64,000 bases of DNA from Desulfocapsa sp. (GTDB lineage Bacteria; Desulfobacterota; Desulfobulbia; Desulfobulbales; Desulfocapsaceae), in the NCBI GenBank assembly GCA_016765495.1, contig JAESPV010000023.1:124708-188707 (forward strand), given 5' to 3'. Below the pieces are notes generated by a model, which made no database searches, was not told the DNA's origin, and saw nothing but the letters and a program-made list of their open reading frames with translations. The translations under genes and the position numbers were made by a program. Below are positions 9,416 through 16,971 of the stretch, one piece after another (the first letter of the stretch is position 1; each line of letters opens with the position of its first letter).

Positions 9416-9871
9416 TTAATCCAGGTGCTCCATTGTCAATGCAAAATCCAGGATACGTTTTTTCCCCCACCACACCTTACCGAGGTAGACGCCGGGTTCA
9501 ATCTCGCGGATTTCATCCCGGATCACCTTGGCTACTAAGGAGGTTTTTGAATAGTCAATGACAATCGTATCCTTTCCATCGAGCCAGCTTTTATCAAGGT
9601 AAACCTTGGCAACAATACATTTCAGGCCGAATGGCGATATCTTGTTGATCAGGATGCCTGACTGTCGATCCGATGAGAAGAGGTCGAAAATCTTGCCTTT
9701 CCAGGCCAATATTCTGGCAAGTGAGGCAACGGGTTTCGAAAATTTTGAGCCGGCCAGGATTGCGGTACCCTGCGTATCTCCAGCGGGAATCTCTCCAGGC
9801 TCACTATTGCGATAGATTTCATCGAGTTCTTCCCTCGACTTGCCAAGCCAGGTTTTGACCGTGTTATGCAT
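9416..9871 (-). CDS. Conserved unknown protein of the haem-peroxidase operon
   Basis: A 151-residue soluble protein with no signal peptide. The body contains the runs GTAILAGSKFSKP, ARILAWKGKIFD, CIVAKVYLDKSWLDGKDTIV and VIDYSKTSL, and ends LGKVWWGKKRILDFAL. Repeated beta-strand-like stretches with Trp/Tyr suggest a small beta-barrel (lipocalin-like), possibly binding a hydrophobic ligand; this is inference from composition only. The ATG at 9871 follows AGGGAG, and the gene lies 5 bp after the catalase-like lipoprotein gene, so co-translation is likely. The sequence looks like a member of a conserved family, but I cannot name it. A lipid or oxylipin ligand would fit its neighbours. Confidence 0.65.
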   Translation of the reverse strand: MHNTVKTWLGKSREELDEIYRNSEPGEIPAGDTQGTAILAGSKFSKPVASLARILAWKGKIFDLFSSDRQSGILINKISPFGLKCIVAKVYLDKSWLDGKDTIVIDYSKTSLVAKVIRDEIREIEPGVYLGKVWWGKKRILDFALTMEHLD

Positions 9872-9876
9872 GATGG

Positions 9877-10914
9877 TTACTCCCTATTTCTCAATTTTGC
9901 CGCGTTTTCGTAGACCAGTCGCCGAACCTCGTTCATTCTTCCTAAAGGTTTGTGTGTGGTGAGGCTTTGCCAGGGATTAAAGCTGCTTTGTTCGCAGGTT
10001 GCCAAGGATTGAGGATTATCAAAATCCTGGTTTCGGATGGTAATCGTTGCAACCGTTTGGAATGGCGAGTCTCTTTCACTCCAGATGACCGAGGCGTCTT
10101 CGATTGGCATGGTTACCGAATCAGTCTGTTTCTGGACAGCGAAATGAAAACAGACTGGTTCTTTGCGCAGGTGCGATTTCATTGCAGCCCGCAGCTGGTT
10201 TTTTCCTGCATTAACAGCCTTGGTCGTTGTATAGCTTGAACACGGTATAACAGAATATTTGACAACATGGCCGTCCGATTCACCGAGACGAAAAGGGACG
10301 GTGCTCCAGTAGCGGATATCCAGGGAACTCAGATGCTTTTTCCGCGCATTGATGACAATCCACAATGATTTCAGGTGTGGATCAAAGGGACTTAGAAAAA
10401 AACGGAATTTTTTATCGTCCTGGCGGGCGCGAATAAACGATAAAAAATCTTCTGGTGTGGCGACAAAAAGAGCAGGGTAACTATTCAGCAGAAAATCCTG
10501 AACACCGGGCTCTCCCCAGAGTATCGAGCCATCAACATTCCTTATTTTGATCGACAGGCCGCGAATATCTTTTTTTGAGTCATCCATGTTTGTTGCATTG
10601 GCAAAACGGAGCATGGCGGGATAGACAGCCGGTTTTGAAAAAATTCCTTGTTGTAAATCACCAGGGATGTCACCATGCACACGAAATTCCGCCTTGATGC
10701 AAGCAATGGTTTTGCTTTGATTGAACCGTGGTATCACGTCATCTTCGGCCTCGGCCAAGGTGATGGTCTCCACGTGCCGGTTCATTTCAGCCACCAGCTG
10801 ATCAGTGCTTGCTTCATTTGTGTTGCTGTTGCAACCGCTGAAGGAAATGACAACCAGCACGAGTAAACCAGAGAATAGAAAAAAATTATGTGATTTGTTG
10901 TGGTTATTTTTCAT
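9877..10914 (-). CDS. Catalase-superfamily lipoprotein lacking the distal His
   Basis: A 345-residue paralogue of the protein at 5337-6533 with a lipoprotein signal (residues 1-28, lipobox FSGC, Cys28), so it is probably anchored on the periplasmic side. The family core is visible in YPAMLRFANA and DIRGLSIKIRN, and the C-terminal PWQSL...EVRRLVY supplies a possible proximal Tyr335. In the segment aligned with KTHGIVRA of the paralogue this protein reads KTIACIKA, so the distal His is replaced by Ile70. Ordinary catalase chemistry is therefore unlikely. A haem-binding, hydroperoxide-rearranging or substrate-handling role is possible. The ATG at 10914 has a good site (GAGG, 8 nt away). The gene follows the exported peroxidase by 17 bp, so the two probably work together outside the inner membrane. 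Confidence 0.8.
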   Translation of the reverse strand: MKNNHNKSHNFFLFSGLLVLVVISFSGCNSNTNEASTDQLVAEMNRHVETITLAEAEDDVIPRFNQSKTIACIKAEFRVHGDIPGDLQQGIFSKPAVYPAMLRFANATNMDDSKKDIRGLSIKIRNVDGSILWGEPGVQDFLLNSYPALFVATPEDFLSFIRARQDDKKFRFFLSPFDPHLKSLWIVINARKKHLSSLDIRYWSTVPFRLGESDGHVVKYSVIPCSSYTTTKAVNAGKNQLRAAMKSHLRKEPVCFHFAVQKQTDSVTMPIEDASVIWSERDSPFQTVATITIRNQDFDNPQSLATCEQSSFNPWQSLTTHKPLGRMNEVRRLVYENAAKLRNRE

Positions 10915-10931
10915 TTTTTCAGCCTCATTTT

Positions 10932-13856
10932 CTATTTAGAAAAGGCAGGATCCGACTCGGCTCCCGGCCGCGGTTTCCATTCTAGACTGTAATATTCACC
11001 CCGGTCTCGTGCCCATGGGTCAAAGGCATTTTTCACATGCAGGAGTTCTTCTTTAAGTTCTGGAATATTTCTCATCAAAAGACGCTTGAGCGGAGAAACA
11101 GCTACCTCATGGCCATTGACTTTCCCAGGCTCCATGCAGATCTTGCTTCCGTCGTCTTGGGTGGTGATTGCATAGGGACATTCGGCAAGCAATCCGTTAT
11201 CCATGACCCAGTCGTAGCCAAGTTTGGAATAAAATTCCGGGCGGAAACTGGAGGTAAAAAATCGATCGCTGAATAACCGCCGTGAAGCGTTGAGAATAAA
11301 GATGTGGAATTGGGTCTCAGAGATGGCAAAGCCATGGGGGCGCGTATATTCAGCCATCCAGCCGACGACATTGTCTACGTCTTCAACGTTATCAACCACC
11401 GTACCGTCCGGATACCCCAAACAATCGTTGATGAAGTCTCCTTGTGCGTTAAGCTGGACTTTGGAGATGATTTTTGAGGCGTCGCAGACATGTGTGCCGT
11501 AAATGTTTCGTATCTGCTTGACTGTTTCTTCCTGATGCTTGCGCCACGGATCGTTTTTGTCTAATCGGACATCAACAAAATCATCAAAGCTGGTGAGCAT
11601 TTTCAGGCCGATCTGACGACGGAATTCGTTAAAGCGTGGTATACCACGTTCCCGATCACGAATCAGATCAAGAGCAACAATATCAAGTTTTTTCGTTTGA
11701 GAATCCAGATGCGGCATGGGCAGATTCTGAAGAAATAATGGCAGGTTTTGCAGATGCAGTAGTCCGAGACGTTGACGCCCCATGCTTAATGCCCAGTTGT
11801 CGAGGCCGCGTTTGTGCATATGCTCTGTTGCACCACCTCTTGCGGTGTCAAGTACGGGGATTTTTAAACTGATGGCATTGGGATTTTCTTTTTGCCGAAA
11901 TTCAATCAGGTCTGGTACCAGCGCGTGCAGGCGATAAACCGAGGTAAACTCTTCTGGAAAATTAAATGGCGATCCGAAATGATTGATGCCGCCGTTGACG
12001 TCCTCTTCGAGATTATTTAAATCCCAGGCATCGTGCTCCCACCAGAGCATGCCCTCGGTTTTTTTATTACCGAGGCCGAAAATCCCAGCACCGGAGGCCG
12101 CTATGGAGTAAAGAGAGTTAGCCTTGCTCGGGTCGGTTGAATCGGATAACCAGTCAGCCATTGATGCAGATATGCGGCTGAAGAAATCTTCATCTTTATC
12201 AAAGATGCGGCGCAGGATTTTTGAAACCCGATCCTCTTCCCGTGAGAACAGACCGAACCAGTTGGAGTTCATACCGATATGGAGCGGTTCATTGTATAAT
12301 AGCTGGGTGGTCCATTCAATGGTGTGTATTTTTGCAATTTCAGCAGCTACAACCAGTCGGGCGGCCTGAAACAACCGTTCATCTTCAACCTCTTTGTAAG
12401 TGATGACTTTGTTTGAACTATTTGGATTACGAAACCCTGAGTCGGCATCGGGGGTCTGTTGCTGCTGCAGGCGAAATTTATCGACAAAATAATTATGCTC
12501 ACGGGTGAACAGGTTGTGATAGAAGCTTGTACCGATGCTCCAGTTGTCTGGAAAAGCTGCGGCTTCCTGTCCCTGCCACTGTGGTTGTACCGGACAATCT
12601 TCAGAATAGGTTTTACAGACAGGGAACAAGGGCAGGTAATTGTTTTTGAGGAGCAATTTTGCTGGGTCACTTGGATCACGCTGCACTCGTTTCAGTGAAG
12701 GTTCATCATGACCATAAATCTGGGAGACATCCCACCAGGCAGTGACCAGATTACCGGTGGTTCTGGGTGAACGTTTCTTATAGGTTTCTCCTTCATGGTT
12801 AAACGATTCCGCCATGGCTGTTTGCTTAAACAAGGACGATTCACGGCGGTCATCTTCACGGCAGCCAAGTGATCGGGCCTCTTCCGATGTACAGCCGACG
12901 CTTTGCATATCTGATGCATTGCGGCCGTCCAGCGTATGCGAAAACCAGTCATGGGTCATGAACTGAATCCAGAACGCAGCCAGAACATTGAAGAAAGGTG
13001 CTTTCAGATAGTCACAGTCAGCATCCGGCGAATAATCCTTGCCGCCCAGGCCCTGATTGCAGCCATTCCCTTCGCTTTGTTCACGCGTAAATAATTTCCT
13101 GCTGATCAACTGGGGATCCGGTTTGAGTAAACCAAGTCGACTGCCGTGTCGGTTCTGTGTCAGCTCATTTAGCCCGAGCCGAGGAAAGGTGGTGTCAAAC
13201 TGCATATTTCGCCCAAACGGCATGCCTGTAGACCCCATTAAGGGGTTAATCAAGTCATTACAGATACCGGTCAGTGTTCGATGAGTGATGAGTGAACCAT
13301 TACATACCTGTTTCCCACCCCCCCCCACGTCCTGGTAGTTTATATGGTCTAGCGGCAGTCGCATTTCATCCCAGTACTTGAGTACAGGTCCTGCCAGGCC
13401 ATCTCTCCCTTTGGTGTATTGCTCAAAGGTGTCTTGATCGAACAGATTAAATTTTATCAGTTCAATGCGTTGATATTCCAGATCCAGTAGTGCTCCGTCG
13501 ATTCCTCGACCATTGGGATAAAGATGCTCACCGAGTTTGGTAATTGCCTCACGTCCTTTATGCTTGGTGTTTGCATCGCCTGTTGCATAATAATTCTGCC
13601 AGTCTACCCAAGGTGTATCACGATATTGGACCGCTTTTTCGCCCCCACGACAACGGGCGGTGTTTTCCTGAACCTTCCCGAGAAACCGCTTTGAGCGGTC
13701 TTCAGGTATATCAAGTAAGCCACTCTTAGCAGTTTCAATACAGGCCTGTGTTTCACTTTCAGCCCAAGCAATCATTGGATGGTTACAGAGTAGTGCCGCT
13801 AATATCCATGCAACAGTTACAGGGCGTAGCCTGGTTGTTTGTGTGTACTTTTTCAT
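10932..13856 (-). CDS. Exported haem peroxidase, alpha-dioxygenase / animal-peroxidase superfamily
   Basis: From the ATG at 13856 the protein has 974 residues and a signal peptide (about residues 1-32, cut after AWA). An in-frame upstream start at 13970 adds 38 residues that look non-coding; the 13856 start follows GGGAGAGGGAA. The motif QFMTHDWFSH (His302) matches the distal His region of plant alpha-dioxygenase relatives. HNLFTREHN is the animal-peroxidase signature, and AKIHTIEWT (His511) matches the proximal haem ligand of alpha-dioxygenases. Characterised relatives oxygenate fatty acids to hydroperoxides or act as peroxidases. At almost 1000 residues it is longer than plant alpha-dioxygenases (about 640), with extra N-terminal sequence. 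As the first gene of the operon and exported, it could supply lipid hydroperoxides to the catalase homologues. Superfamily firm, substrate inferred. Confidence 0.88.
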   Translation of the reverse strand: MKKYTQTTRLRPVTVAWILAALLCNHPMIAWAESETQACIETAKSGLLDIPEDRSKRFLGKVQENTARCRGGEKAVQYRDTPWVDWQNYYATGDANTKHKGREAITKLGEHLYPNGRGIDGALLDLEYQRIELIKFNLFDQDTFEQYTKGRDGLAGPVLKYWDEMRLPLDHINYQDVGGGGKQVCNGSLITHRTLTGICNDLINPLMGSTGMPFGRNMQFDTTFPRLGLNELTQNRHGSRLGLLKPDPQLISRKLFTREQSEGNGCNQGLGGKDYSPDADCDYLKAPFFNVLAAFWIQFMTHDWFSHTLDGRNASDMQSVGCTSEEARSLGCREDDRRESSLFKQTAMAESFNHEGETYKKRSPRTTGNLVTAWWDVSQIYGHDEPSLKRVQRDPSDPAKLLLKNNYLPLFPVCKTYSEDCPVQPQWQGQEAAAFPDNWSIGTSFYHNLFTREHNYFVDKFRLQQQQTPDADSGFRNPNSSNKVITYKEVEDERLFQAARLVVAAEIAKIHTIEWTTQLLYNEPLHIGMNSNWFGLFSREEDRVSKILRRIFDKDEDFFSRISASMADWLSDSTDPSKANSLYSIAASGAGIFGLGNKKTEGMLWWEHDAWDLNNLEEDVNGGINHFGSPFNFPEEFTSVYRLHALVPDLIEFRQKENPNAISLKIPVLDTARGGATEHMHKRGLDNWALSMGRQRLGLLHLQNLPLFLQNLPMPHLDSQTKKLDIVALDLIRDRERGIPRFNEFRRQIGLKMLTSFDDFVDVRLDKNDPWRKHQEETVKQIRNIYGTHVCDASKIISKVQLNAQGDFINDCLGYPDGTVVDNVEDVDNVVGWMAEYTRPHGFAISETQFHIFILNASRRLFSDRFFTSSFRPEFYSKLGYDWVMDNGLLAECPYAITTQDDGSKICMEPGKVNGHEVAVSPLKRLLMRNIPELKEELLHVKNAFDPWARDRGEYYSLEWKPRPGAESDPAFSK

Positions 13857-14319
13857 TTCCCTCTCCCATTGATTATTTACGAGTAATAATGCGCTCCATG
13901 ACAAGGAAGAAAAACAGCGCAAAAGAATGTATTTACAGCAAATTAATAAAATGGTATTGCAAGGGCGCAACGCAAGGATTCAGTGATTGATAATCGTCTT
14001 TTCTATTAACGACTTTGGTGGAATAGAGACACTGACAAAACGGTTTCTGTTCTGTATTCCTGCTCAACATTGCAACTACCGGCTATTTTGGCAGGTCAAA
14101 GTCGTAATGTAATCACTGCTGAACCCTTTTCAGATGCTTCCTTTTTTTTAACCACACGTAAGTGTCAAGCTAATGCTATTGAAATATTTATTAATTCCAT
14201 GGTTATATAGAATGAAGCAAATGATGTGCCAGTACTGAGGGAATATCAACCAAATATAATCACTCAAAAACAACATCTTACGGAGTGATATTTTTTGGTT
14301 GTGAGGAGTTGTACTATCC

Positions 14320-14361
14320 TGGTGCATATGCACCAAAAGAGGTGGTGCATATGCACCAAAA
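14320..14361. promoter_or_regulatory. Tandem palindromic operator-like repeat
   Basis: The 19-mer TGGTGCATATGCACCAAAA occurs twice, at 14320-14338 and 14343-14361, 23 bp apart. Each copy contains the perfect palindrome GGTGCATATGCACC. Two identical dyads spaced roughly two helical turns apart look like a double operator for a dimeric regulator. The nearest gene start is the leftward peroxidase operon, about 460 bp away, which is rather far for direct control. No regulator gene is adjacent. Confidence 0.5.
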
Positions 14362-14434
14362 CTGATGGTGCCTGCCTGTCTGTCTGTGAGTAGATAGTGG
14401 TAATAGGAAAAGACACATTCAGACCGCCTTACTT

Positions 14435-14724
14435 GGGGAAAGTAAGCTCCTTTTCCAATCCCTTATCCCGGTTTACTTCGAGTTTGTACCGCGGTTCCAG
14501 GTCAGGTTCCAGCGGTGACCGTTTCGGCTTTCACCGAACCTATCTTCCGCAATCAGCTCTATGGTGAAGTGTCGTATCATATCGAGAAAGAAGTTTTCCT
14601 GACACCATCGGCTGAATATTCCAGCTGCGAGGCCATCACTATGGAAATTATCAGCTGTGCTGACCGGGCCGGTGAATATATGGATTGTGGTAGTAACACA
14701 TCCGGTTCCCTTATGTTGTAGCAT
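14435..14724 (-). pseudogene. Probable C-terminal remnant of a transposase
   Basis: On the minus strand an 83-codon frame contains STADNFHSDGLAAGIFSRW followed by CQENFFLDMIRHF. This resembles the C-terminal part of a common putative transposase family with the pattern ST-D-x-SD...AA-x-MFSRW-x-QENFF-x-YM. After the in-frame stop, a shifted frame continues with EVNRDKGLEKEL, similar to the VNP-x-x-x-x-LEKEL stretch that normally follows, suggesting a frameshift. No upstream catalytic part is recognisable, so this is at most a decayed fragment. The assignment rests on remembered motif similarity. Confidence 0.38.
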
Positions 14725-15073
14725 CAGCGACCATCTTCTCTCGTGTTGGTTTCGTCGTAAAATTGTGAACGATTTTGTTTATGGATAGTGTTGTGGGAAA
14801 TGGAGTTTGCAGTTTACTCCCAGATATGGAGTTCTGATAGTAGAGCTTGCTCTGAATGTGCCTTGTTTAAGTTCTAATTCATATGTGTTTTCAGCAGGAT
14901 AGTGTTGTTCCAAAGGGGTCTCTTCCTATGATTGATCCCATATTTCCCTAACGAAAAGCAGCATGTTCATTGTTGCGTTTTTCCTGAATTTTTACCACAG
15001 AATCTCTGACAGAAACACTTCGCCCATTGGAGGCAGAGTCAAATGAAAAAAATACCACTCTATTTTTTCATTT

Positions 15074-15946
15074 TCAGGTGTCTTCACCTGCAATTAGTTC
15101 TATTACGCGCTCAAGATCGTCCAATGAATAATATTCGATTTCCAGTTTTCCACGGTTTCCATTTTGGATGAGTTTCACTTTTGAATGTAATTTATTGGTA
15201 ACTCTATTTACAAGAGAACGCGAGAATGATTCTGGAATTGCTGTGGATTGTTTCTGGCTAATATTCCTTCTAATAGATTGTTCTTGCTTCATACGCGAAG
15301 TAAGCTTCTCTGCCTGACGTACCGACATACCTTTATTGACAATCTGATCTCTAGCTGTTTTCATCGCAGCAGGATCATCTGACAGCCGTAAAACAGCACG
15401 AGCATGCCCTTCTGAGAGCTTCTTTTTTGCGATGTCATCTTGTATGAAATCAGGAAGTTGGAGGAGTCTCAGGCGGTTTGTGACAGTGGATCTTTTTTTC
15501 CCTACTTTTTCTGCGGCTTGCTCCTGTGTATAGGCAAAAACCTTGATCAATTTTTCATAGGCATGTGCCTCTTCAATGGGATTTAAATCCTGACGCTGTA
15601 CGTTCTCAATAAGAGCCAGTTCAAGTAATTCATCATCACCACTTATCTCTCTTGTCACCACAGGCACGCTTTCAAGATTAATGAGCTGCGACGCACGTAG
15701 ACGTCTTTCACCTGCAATTAATCCATACGTACCATCACTGTTCGAAACAACTACAAGAGGCTGAATAATTCCTTTCTCTTGTATTGAATCAGCCAATTCC
15801 CGTAAACTCTCTTTATCAAAATGTTTCCGTGGTTGAAATTGGTTCGGAATTATTTTGTCTATATCACAGGAGAAAAATTTTTCCTCTTCCTGCTCCTGAC
15901 TAAAGAGGAGGTCAACTCCCCTGCCTAACCCTTTCATCTTTACCAT
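15074..15946 (-). CDS. parB: Chromosome partitioning protein ParB (Spo0J family)
   Basis: A 290-residue CTP-dependent DNA clamp that loads at parS sites and helps organise and segregate the origin region. Residues 1-15 (KGLGRGVDLLF) are the usual ParB N-terminus. The ParB/Srx-type nuclease-like domain includes the conserved LIAGERRLRAS box (about 75-85) and ENVQRQDLNPIEEA. A helix-turn-helix follows (about 135-165: EQAAEKVGKKRSTVTNRLRL), then SEGHARAVL and a C-terminal dimerisation domain. The start at 15946 has AAGGTG 7 nt upstream. It lies 9 bp after parA on the same strand, a standard parAB operon. A perfect parS site lies about 1 kb away at 16940-16955. Confidence 0.96.
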   Translation of the reverse strand: MVKMKGLGRGVDLLFSQEQEEEKFFSCDIDKIIPNQFQPRKHFDKESLRELADSIQEKGIIQPLVVVSNSDGTYGLIAGERRLRASQLINLESVPVVTREISGDDELLELALIENVQRQDLNPIEEAHAYEKLIKVFAYTQEQAAEKVGKKRSTVTNRLRLLQLPDFIQDDIAKKKLSEGHARAVLRLSDDPAAMKTARDQIVNKGMSVRQAEKLTSRMKQEQSIRRNISQKQSTAIPESFSRSLVNRVTNKLHSKVKLIQNGNRGKLEIEYYSLDDLERVIELIAGEDT

Positions 15947-15955
15947 TTTATCACC

Positions 15956-16729
15956 TTATTTCTGTCGCCGTGTAAATTCGTTTGCCAGTTTTATGTATGC
16001 CTGGGCACCTGTGGATTTGACATCATATTCGATAACTGACTGACCATGACTTGGACATTCGCTCAATCTGACATTTCTCGGTATAACCGTTTTGAAAACC
16101 TGGTCACCAAAGTGTTTCTTAATTTCCTTTTCCACCTGGAAGGTGAGTCGGTTCCGTTTGTCAAACATGGTTAAGAGCAATCCCTCAATATAGAGTTCCT
16201 TGTTGAGAGATTTTTTCACAGAACGGATTGTTTTGATCAATTGTGCCAGGCCTTCCATGGCAAAATACTCACACTGCATGGGAATAAGCACCGAATCGGC
16301 CGCAGTTAGACTGTTCACTGTGAGTAAACCGAGGGAAGGGGGGCAATCGATAACAATATAATCAAAGTTTTTTCGCACATTTTTGAGCATTTTTTTGAGA
16401 ACATACTCTCGCTGTTTGATGGGGAAAAGTTCCATTTCAGCAGCCGCAAGGTCAATACCGGATGGAACTATTGTCAGGCGTACCTTCTTGTTTGGCACGA
16501 TCATAACATCTTCAAGCCCCATTTCCTGGGTGTAACAGTGGTAGAGTTGGTGTTTGTAGTCCCCTTGATGCACTCCAACACCGGATGACGAGTTGCCCTG
16601 AGGATCAGAATCGACCAACAGTACCTTTTTTTTCTTGCGAGCCAGGGCTGCAGAAAGATTTACAGCAGATGTGGTTTTGCCGACGCCACCTTTCTGGTTG
16701 GCAATGGCAATTACTTTTCCAATGGTCAT
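15956..16729 (-). CDS. parA: Chromosome partitioning ATPase ParA (Soj family)
   Basis: From the ATG at 16729 the protein has 257 residues and begins MTIGKVIAIANQKGGVGKTT, with the deviant Walker A lysines of ParA/MinD ATPases. The Walker A' region is VLLVDSDPQGN and the Walker B region is DYIVIDCPPSLG. A 26-residue upstream extension (from 16807) is possible but lacks family similarity, so the internal Met is preferred. ParA binds DNA non-specifically in its ATP dimer form and is released by ParB, moving origins apart. It is followed by parB after 9 bp and is divergent from nadB, with the intervening 240 bp containing parS. Confidence 0.95.
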   Translation of the reverse strand: MTIGKVIAIANQKGGVGKTTSAVNLSAALARKKKKVLLVDSDPQGNSSSGVGVHQGDYKHQLYHCYTQEMGLEDVMIVPNKKVRLTIVPSGIDLAAAEMELFPIKQREYVLKKMLKNVRKNFDYIVIDCPPSLGLLTVNSLTAADSVLIPMQCEYFAMEGLAQLIKTIRSVKKSLNKELYIEGLLLTMFDKRNRLTFQVEKEIKKHFGDQVFKTVIPRNVRLSECPSHGQSVIEYDVKSTGAQAYIKLANEFTRRQK

Positions 16730-16939
16730 AATTGATATCTCTCGGTAAAAAAAACATTGAATTGACTTCTTTTCCTTTGATTTGTATCCCATTTCAACCG
16801 TAACCACAATGTTTTTGACTCAAATGCTATTTTTTTCTGCAAGTCTCTTTTATTTGATTCAAACACAAGCCTTTTCTTGCCTTTATGCCTTCACAGGGAT
16901 AAGTTAAAGACCAGGTTTTTTTGTGGGTTTTGTCTTCTA

Positions 16940-16955
16940 TGTTTCACGTGAAACA
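16940..16955. promoter_or_regulatory. parS: parS centromere-like site (ParB binding)
   Basis: The 16-bp sequence TGTTTCACGTGAAACA is a perfect match to the consensus parS palindrome recognised by chromosomal ParB proteins. It lies in the intergenic region between divergent parA and nadB, ending 16 bp before the nadB ATG. It is the only perfect copy I found in the window. Confidence 0.95.
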
Positions 16956-16971
16956 TTGCATGAGGTTTGAA

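Larger units (their letters stand above)
13857..15073. other. Gene-poor interval between the haem-enzyme operon and parB
   Basis: About 1.2 kb with no convincing intact gene. It holds two tandem 14-bp palindromes (14321-14334 and 14344-14357) and a probable transposase remnant (about 14435-14724). It must also contain the promoter of the leftward peroxidase operon, but I could not assign a -35/-10 pair with confidence. The stretch 14740-15073 shows nothing recognisable. Confidence 0.6.

Noticed and set aside
13857..13970. Upstream extension of the exported peroxidase (38 residues)
   Set aside because: The internal ATG at 13856 has a ribosome site and begins a clean signal peptide, which an N-terminal extension would disrupt.
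14148..14336. Minus-strand 62-codon ORF beginning in the tandem palindromes
   Set aside because: No motif, low-complexity composition, and a start inside the repeat; it looks like chance.
14515..14721. Plus-strand 68-codon ORF
   Set aside because: Antisense to the transposase-like remnant, with no recognisable motif.
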